Assembly: GCA_009908925.1 (NCBI GenBank)
Contig: JAAAOH010000369.1
Location: forward strand, 1-9,639
Length of the DNA stretch: 9,639 nucleotides
Reading direction: 5' to 3'
Source: Spirochaetota bacterium
GTDB lineage: Bacteria; Spirochaetota; Spirochaetia; DSM-27196; PWMO01
Shown here: piece after piece, positions 6,186-9,639 of the stretch
Layout of the letters: each line of letters begins with the position of its first letter
Position numbering within the stretch: the stretch's first letter is position 1
Translations under genes and position numbers: made by a program
The notes under the pieces: generated by a model
Database searches by the model: none
Seen by the model: only the letters and a program-made list of their open reading frames with translations
Told to the model about the DNA's origin: nothing

Positions 6186-7269
6186 GCAGATCTCCCGACA
6201 GCCGCGGCTCTATCAGCTCTTCGTACTCCGCGCGGTCCATGCGGTAGAACTCACGATAGAAGGAGTATACTCGCTCCCGGAACGACTCCTCCAACAGCTC
6301 CGGATGCAGAACCCGGGCAAGCCACTCCGCACCGAGTATCCACCGCGTGTCGGGCTGTCCGTAGCTGTGAAAGTCGGCGGGCATGGCGTACACCTCGCCG
6401 TTTCGGACCGCTGACAGCGTCTGCCAGCGAGCGTCCGCAATCACCTCGTCCCGGACCTCGCCCGCCGGCGCGCGGTAGGAGACGATGACGACTACCTCGG
6501 GGTCCCAGAGGGCAATCTGCTCAAACTGCACCTCGTTCCACCCGGGGCTGAGCGCTCTGTCGTACCAGATCGGGTCCCCGCCTCCGAGCTCGACCTGTGT
6601 ACCCTGTATCCATCCTTCAGGGGCGACGCGGAAGCTCACGGCGTTCCCGCGTGCGGAGACCGAGATCAACAGTACCCGTGGTCGCTCCACACCTGCAGTA
6701 GCGCGTGCGAGGGCCGCGCGACGGCGATCAAAGGCGTCCACGATGTCCTCCGCCCGCTCCGGGGCCCCGAGGAGCTCGCCGAGGATCCGAAGGTCGCGGG
6801 CATACTGCTCCGGGGTTTCCAGATCCAGATACACCACCGGCACACCGGCTGTCTCGAGCGGCCTGCCGAGGGAGTCGCGCATGTAGCTTTTCAGAAGCAC
6901 CAGATCCGGATTGCGGGCGAGCACCTCCTCCGGTCCCGCGCTTCTCCCGAGCCGGGTCTTCTCCCCCGGATCATCGTCGAGCACCGAGAAAAAATCACCC
7001 AGGCCCTGATCCGTGACGCCAACCGCCACGACGCGATCGCTTACCTCCGGAAAGAGATAGAGGGCGTTGGCGAGCAGCGCGACCGCGCGCCCCGCGATGA
7101 CGATCCGCTCGGGTGCCGCGGGAAGCGTGACCTCGCGGCCCCGAGCGTCACGAATCGTTATCTCGCCTTCGGCTCCGGCGGCCCCGTCCACGGCGGGAAG
7201 CGCAAGGGGGACGAGCATTGCAATGAGAAGGAGAAGTGCGAGCGCGGCGGAGCGACGTGAAACGGCCAT
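6178..7269 (-). CDS. Periplasmic substrate-binding protein of FecB/MolA type (ABC importer)
   Basis: Captures the ligand in the periplasm and delivers it to the FecCD-type permease. The start is the ATG at 7269, with GGGAGG 5 bases upstream, downstream of the predicted transcription start near 7295; a longer frame to 7320 would begin above that start. The 363-residue product opens with a signal peptide (SRR, then a hydrophobic core at about 8-24) and a small-residue region LPAVDGAAGAEG where signal peptidase I could cut. There is no lipobox cysteine, so it should be soluble, which suits a diderm. The mature part begins with the usual ITIRDARGREVTLPAAPERIV block (38-58), continues with VLARNPDLVLL (116-126) and ends with DTRWILGAEWLARVLHPELL (307-326). 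Class III binding protein (PF01497-like), first gene of a tight three-gene operon. Ligand not readable; molybdate or tungstate proposed from context. Confidence 0.9.
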   Translation of the reverse strand: MAVSRRSAALALLLLIAMLVPLALPAVDGAAGAEGEITIRDARGREVTLPAAPERIVIAGRAVALLANALYLFPEVSDRVVAVGVTDQGLGDFFSVLDDDPGEKTRLGRSAGPEEVLARNPDLVLLKSYMRDSLGRPLETAGVPVVYLDLETPEQYARDLRILGELLGAPERAEDIVDAFDRRRAALARATAGVERPRVLLISVSARGNAVSFRVAPEGWIQGTQVELGGGDPIWYDRALSPGWNEVQFEQIALWDPEVVVIVSYRAPAGEVRDEVIADARWQTLSAVRNGEVYAMPADFHSYGQPDTRWILGAEWLARVLHPELLEESFRERVYSFYREFYRMDRAEYEELIEPRLSGDLLE

Positions 7270-7274
7270 TCCAA

Positions 7275-7280
7275 CCTCCC
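7275..7280 (-). promoter_or_regulatory. Ribosome binding site that sets the binding-protein start
   Basis: On the minus strand GGGAGG stands 5 bases before the ATG at 7269, deciding this start over the in-frame ATG at 7320, which lies above the predicted transcription start. Confidence 0.75.
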
Positions 7281-7301
7281 GGGTCCGATGTGGTGAAGGG
7301 T

Positions 7302-7330
7302 ATTCTATGAGAGACGGCACGACTCATCAA
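7302..7330 (-). promoter_or_regulatory. Sigma70-type promoter of the ABC importer operon
   Basis: On the minus strand TTGATG (7330 to 7325), a 17-base spacer and TAGAAT (7307 to 7302; 5 of 6 consensus bases) form a good vegetative promoter. Transcription would start near 7295, leaving a leader of about 26 bases with the GGGAGG box. The leader is too short for a molybdenum-cofactor riboswitch. The -35 box directly abuts the region where the divergent mocA-like promoter would place its own -35. Confidence 0.65.
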
Positions 7331-7338
7331 TCGATCAG

Positions 7339-7347
7339 TGCTACAAT
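7339..7347 (+). promoter_or_regulatory. Extended -10 promoter of the mocA-like gene (leaderless start likely)
   Basis: TGC-TACAAT (7339-7347) is an extended -10 element with 5 of 6 consensus bases. No -35 box is visible at 7317-7325, as is common for extended -10 promoters. The transcription start would be at about 7353-7356, on or beside the GTG at 7356, and there is no Shine-Dalgarno in front of either GTG. Confidence 0.5.
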
Positions 7348-7355
7348 CCCGCCGT

Positions 7356-7967
7356 GTGAGCACAGGATCTGCTTCCGCCCATGACTGCATTCTTCTCGCA
7401 GCCGGTCCCTCCACGCGGATGGGACGCCCGAAGCAGATCGAGCCGGTGCACGGTATCCCCCTGTTCATGTTCGCACTTCGCGCCGCTCTCGAGAGCTGCT
7501 CCCGTGTCATCGTGGTCGAAGGCGCGGTGTCACTCTCCCCCTACCTCTCACCCCACCTGCCCCCTTCCCTGCGCGCCGGCGGGCGCGTCGTCATGGTGCG
7601 AAACGAGCAGTATTACCGCGGCCAGCTCGGCTCCCTGCAGGTCGGTCTGCGGCAGAGGCAGACTGCGGCAGCATTCATCATGCTCGCCGACCTGCCCCTG
7701 GTGGCCCCGGGCACCTACGACGCCGTCGCCGCGTCACTGCGTCCGGAGGATGTGGCCGCATACCCCGTCCACGCAGGCCGCCGTGGTCATCCTGTGTGGA
7801 TCGGTGCCCCGGCGATCGAACTTCTCCTCTCCGCCCCTCCGGAACGTCGGGCACTCGAGGTCATCGCCCCTCTGCACCCGCGGGAGGTCGAGGTTGCCGA
7901 CCCGGGCATCTACCTCGACGCGGACACGCCGGAGGCACTGGCTGTTATTGCGGGGCGGGTGGAGTGA
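7356..7967 (+). CDS. MocA/PucB-type molybdenum cofactor cytidylyltransferase
   Basis: Predicted to transfer a nucleotide (CMP in MocA) to molybdopterin-molybdenum, making the dinucleotide cofactor of xanthine dehydrogenase-type hydroxylases. The 203-residue protein has a Rossmann-like nucleotidyltransferase fold: LAAGPSTRMGRPKQ (14-27), the LAAG-x-S-x-RMG form typical of MocA rather than the LAGG of MobA; RGQLGSLQVGL (88-98); ADLPLV (111-116), a variant of the metal-binding ADQP; GRRGHPV (141-147); and LDADTPE (187-193). A longer version starting at GTG 7338 (209 residues) is possible, but its start overlaps the -10 box, so GTG 7356 is preferred. It is divergent from the ABC importer operon and converges on the histidine kinase with a 17-bp gap. 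B. subtilis pucB and E. coli ygfJ/mocA sit with purine hydroxylase genes, which matches the purine genes here. Generic NTP transferase for another cofactor remains possible. Confidence 0.85.
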   Translation: MSTGSASAHDCILLAAGPSTRMGRPKQIEPVHGIPLFMFALRAALESCSRVIVVEGAVSLSPYLSPHLPPSLRAGGRVVMVRNEQYYRGQLGSLQVGLRQRQTAAAFIMLADLPLVAPGTYDAVAASLRPEDVAAYPVHAGRRGHPVWIGAPAIELLLSAPPERRALEVIAPLHPREVEVADPGIYLDADTPEALAVIAGRVE

Positions 7968-7984
7968 CGCGAGCGAACGGGACC

Positions 7985-9421
7985 TTAGGCAGAGGCGGCG
8001 TCGAAGCGCAGGATGAAGCACGTCGAAGGAGATCTCTGCAACTCGAGGGTTGCCCCGAGCTGCTCGGCGAGGCTGTGAACGAGTCGCAGTCCGAGGGAAG
8101 TCGTGTTCTCAAATTCCACCCCCTCGGGGAATGGACGGCCCGAGTTCTCGAGTCGATACTCGCACATCTCTCCGGCCCCGGTGCCGGACGATTGCTCCGA
8201 TACATCTCCGGCTGCAGCGTCCTGCGCGCGTAGTGTAAGAGAGAAACGCCGCTCCCCGCCGGGCACAAAGGCGTGCTTGACCGCGTTCGTGGCGATCTCG
8301 TTGGTAATGAGGCCGAGCACCACCGCTGCCTGCGGCGAAACGGAGACCGCGTCAAGATCCTCTTCGATCCGACACCGCTCTTCTGACATCGAGGAGAAGA
8401 CCGTGCGGGTAAGGTCTGCGAGATAACGTGACAGATCGACCCTGGTGGCACTCGCGCCATGATCGTGGAGCATCTCGTAGAGCATGCTGACAGCGGCGAG
8501 CTTCTGCCGGATATCACGAAGCACCTCTACCGAGGCCTCGGCATGTACCGGATCTTTCGCCTCCACCTCGTCGATCTTGAGATTGATCAACGAGTTGATC
8601 ATGCTCAGGTTGTTCTTGATCCGGTGGTAGTTCTCCCGCGCGAGGAAGTCCTTCTGCTCGATGGTGGCCTGCAGAGTTTCTACGAGCTGCCGATGCTGAG
8701 TGATGTCGTTGGCGACCGAAAGTATGTAATACTGCCCGGCCTCCCGGTAGGGATAGTCATGCCACTCACACAGGATGTCCCGTCCGTCCCTTGTTCTGTC
8801 ATAGTTCACATTGCGGGTTACGTGATTGACCCCCAGCGATTCTACAAGCCAAGCTTTGAGCTCTCCTGCGGTCATCTCGTTGCGCGGCGAATAGAGCAAC
8901 CCCATCAACACGCGCCCCACGGCCTCTTGCTCGCTGTAGCCGAACAACACCTCCGCGCCGCGGTTCCAGTGGCGGACCACATAGTCGGGGTCCGAAACCA
9001 CCGCGGCTATGGGGATGTGCTCGAAGAAGAATCGATACGCCTGCCGCTCGCTGTCGATTGTTCGTTCCCGTTCTCGACGCTGAAGAGCCGCCTGCACCGT
9101 TCGGAGAACGACCGGGGCGCTCTCGGCGTTCTTTTCGACATACCCGTAACAGAGGGGGTGCGGCGCAGGGATGTCTGCGGGCGGCAGTCCGGGCGGGACG
9201 AGATAGAGAACGGGAATGGAGGGCTCCTCTCCGAGAAACGTTCCAGGAGCCTGCGTTGCGTCCACGAGGAGAAGGGCTGGTCGCCGGGGAGCCGAAAGCC
9301 GTGCCGTCCACTCGGCGGAAGCGCCGATCGACTCCACCTCGAAACCGCTTTCGGCGAGGACAGAAGCAAGGAGGTTGCGGGTCTGGCCATCGGGATCCAG
9401 GATGAGAATCGAACGGTTCAC
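7985..9421 (-). CDS. Sensor histidine kinase: degenerate REC - PAS - HisKA_2 - HATPase
   Basis: Cytoplasmic signalling kinase; no membrane segment is visible. From the GTG at 9421 (478 residues) the domains are: receiver-like (about 3-113), starting immediately with NRSILILDPDG; a charged coil (114-127); a PAS sensor (about 128-246, with DPDYVVRHWNRGAEVLFGY and ending in VANDITQHRQ); HisKA_2 dimerisation helix with phospho-acceptor His266 in ENYHRIKNNL; and HATPase with N-box ITNEIATNAVKHAF (372-385), G-box-like ENSGRPFPEG (425-434) and TSLGLRLV (441-448). The receiver keeps an Asp in LLLVDAT (Asp54) and a Lys in YVEKN (Lys97) but has VPP where the Thr/Ser switch is expected, so it may not be phosphorylated normally. 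GTG 9421 fits a promoter at 9432-9460; an upstream in-frame TTG at 9547 would add 42 low-complexity residues. No cognate regulator is adjacent. Input signal unknown. Confidence 0.88.
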   Translation of the reverse strand: MNRSILILDPDGQTRNLLASVLAESGFEVESIGASAEWTARLSAPRRPALLLVDATQAPGTFLGEEPSIPVLYLVPPGLPPADIPAPHPLCYGYVEKNAESAPVVLRTVQAALQRRERERTIDSERQAYRFFFEHIPIAAVVSDPDYVVRHWNRGAEVLFGYSEQEAVGRVLMGLLYSPRNEMTAGELKAWLVESLGVNHVTRNVNYDRTRDGRDILCEWHDYPYREAGQYYILSVANDITQHRQLVETLQATIEQKDFLARENYHRIKNNLSMINSLINLKIDEVEAKDPVHAEASVEVLRDIRQKLAAVSMLYEMLHDHGASATRVDLSRYLADLTRTVFSSMSEERCRIEEDLDAVSVSPQAAVVLGLITNEIATNAVKHAFVPGGERRFSLTLRAQDAAAGDVSEQSSGTGAGEMCEYRLENSGRPFPEGVEFENTTSLGLRLVHSLAEQLGATLELQRSPSTCFILRFDAASA

Positions 9422-9431
9422 ACGTGCCGAA

Positions 9432-9460
9432 AGAATAGCACGAGTTTGACGGGCGGCCAA
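9432..9460 (-). promoter_or_regulatory. Extended -10 promoter of the histidine kinase
   Basis: On the minus strand TTGGCC (9460 to 9455), a 17-base spacer ending in TGC, and TATTCT (9437 to 9432) make a promoter with an extended -10. The start would fall at about 9424-9426, only a few bases before GTG 9421, and no Shine-Dalgarno precedes that GTG. This supports the shorter protein and a leaderless or nearly leaderless mRNA. Confidence 0.5.
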
Positions 9461-9564
9461 GGAGGCTTCGGCACTCGTCGCGGAGGTAGTGTCCCGGTGT
9501 GTGGTGTAGCGTGCTTCATTCTCCTGGTGTCGAAAATCCGGTGACAAAACCCCAACTTGGTGCG

Positions 9565-9571
9565 AAGGTGA
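9565..9571 (+). promoter_or_regulatory. Ribosome binding site of the partial gene at the right edge
   Basis: AAGGTGA, with its AAGG core 6 bases before the ATG at 9575, is a good Shine-Dalgarno match and the main reason to accept that ATG. Confidence 0.55.
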
Positions 9572-9574
9572 AGT

Positions 9575-9639
9575 ATGGATTCAACCAGCACGGCAGAAGA
9601 TCTTGCAGCCCGCCTCGCCGACGGACCGCCCATCCTGAT
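9575..9639 (+). CDS. Partial gene, N-terminus only, function unknown
   Basis: An ATG with a well-placed AAGGTGA opens a frame that stays open for 21 codons to the window edge, coding for MDSTSTAEDLAARLADGPPIL. It is divergent from the histidine kinase, with about 150 bp between the two starts. The segment reads like a short helix followed by a strand entering a soluble domain; the pattern LAARLADGPPIL occurs at the start of several unrelated families (for example homocysteine S-methyltransferase-like and rhodanese-like proteins), so I assign none. Its GC-rich third positions match the neighbouring genes, supporting that it is real. Confidence 0.6.
   Translation, partial: MDSTSTAEDLAARLADGPPIL

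Noticed and set aside
5382..6488. 368-codon plus-strand frame opposite the ABC permease and binding protein
   Set aside because: Composition is dominated by Arg, Gly, Pro and Glu, typical of an antisense shadow in GC-rich DNA; the minus-strand genes are certain.
4408..7269. Assignment of the ABC operon to siderophore, haem or cobalamin import
   Set aside because: The family allows it, but no sequence feature or neighbour supports any of these ligands; I therefore left gene symbols empty.
7338..7355. GTG at 7338 as start of the mocA-like gene
   Set aside because: It lies upstream of and partly inside the -10 box, has no ribosome binding site, and adds only six residues before the nucleotide-binding motif. 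Not excluded if transcription starts further upstream.
9418..9519. Small minus-strand frame starting at ATG 9519 behind an AGGAG
   Set aside because: The AGGAG is only one base from the ATG, too close for normal initiation, and the 33-residue product is proline- and arginine-rich with no recognisable features.
8459..9544. 361-codon plus-strand frame opposite the histidine kinase
   Set aside because: It mirrors the kinase reading frame and shows no domain; the kinase H, N and G boxes prove the minus-strand frame.

Overview
The window looks like chromosomal DNA from a GC-rich, probably anaerobic, diderm bacterium. The Sec-type periplasmic binding protein without a lipobox suggests a diderm. 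The adenine deaminase plus carbamate kinase pair suggests energy-yielding purine or carbamoyl catabolism. A spirochaete is one possibility, judged only from general gene style (PAS/HisKA_2 kinase, AzgA-type permease); no sequence marker fixes the phylum. I see no IS element, CRISPR array, tRNA or rRNA.

Layout, left to right. Bases 1-149 hold no convincing gene. They hold a terminator for the gene to the right and then a strong leftward promoter firing out of the window. Next is a leftward NCS2/AzgA-type purine permease (150-1439). A 219-bp divergent intergenic region separates it from a rightward two-gene unit, adenine deaminase (1659-3398) and carbamate kinase (3395-4336), overlapping by ATGA. 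A GC-rich hairpin lies between this unit and a convergent leftward ABC importer operon (7269 to 4408): binding protein, FecCD-type permease, FecE-type ATPase, with both junctions overlapping. Divergent to that operon is a MocA/PucB-type molybdenum cofactor nucleotidyltransferase (7356-7967). A leftward sensor histidine kinase (REC-PAS-HisKA_2-HATPase, 9421 to 7985) converges on it with a 17-bp gap. The first 21 codons of an unidentified rightward gene (from 9575) run off the end.

How the genes may work together (inference). The permease imports adenine, guanine or hypoxanthine, and adenine deaminase makes hypoxanthine and ammonia. Hypoxanthine is normally oxidised by a molybdenum hydroxylase whose cofactor is matured by MocA-type cytidylyltransferases. 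A FecBCD-like importer between these genes could bring in molybdate or tungstate, as the MolABC system of Haemophilus does. Carbamate kinase would recover ATP from carbamoyl phosphate released late in purine breakdown. The hydroxylase, ring-opening enzymes and carbamoyltransferase are not in this window. If the idea is right they should lie nearby, perhaps under the leftward promoter at 73-101 or beyond 9639.

Two genes (mocA-like and the histidine kinase) lack a visible Shine-Dalgarno. Each has an extended -10 box of the form TGC-TAnnnT 8 to 10 bases before an in-frame GTG inside the string GTGTGA, which suggests leaderless or nearly leaderless mRNAs.
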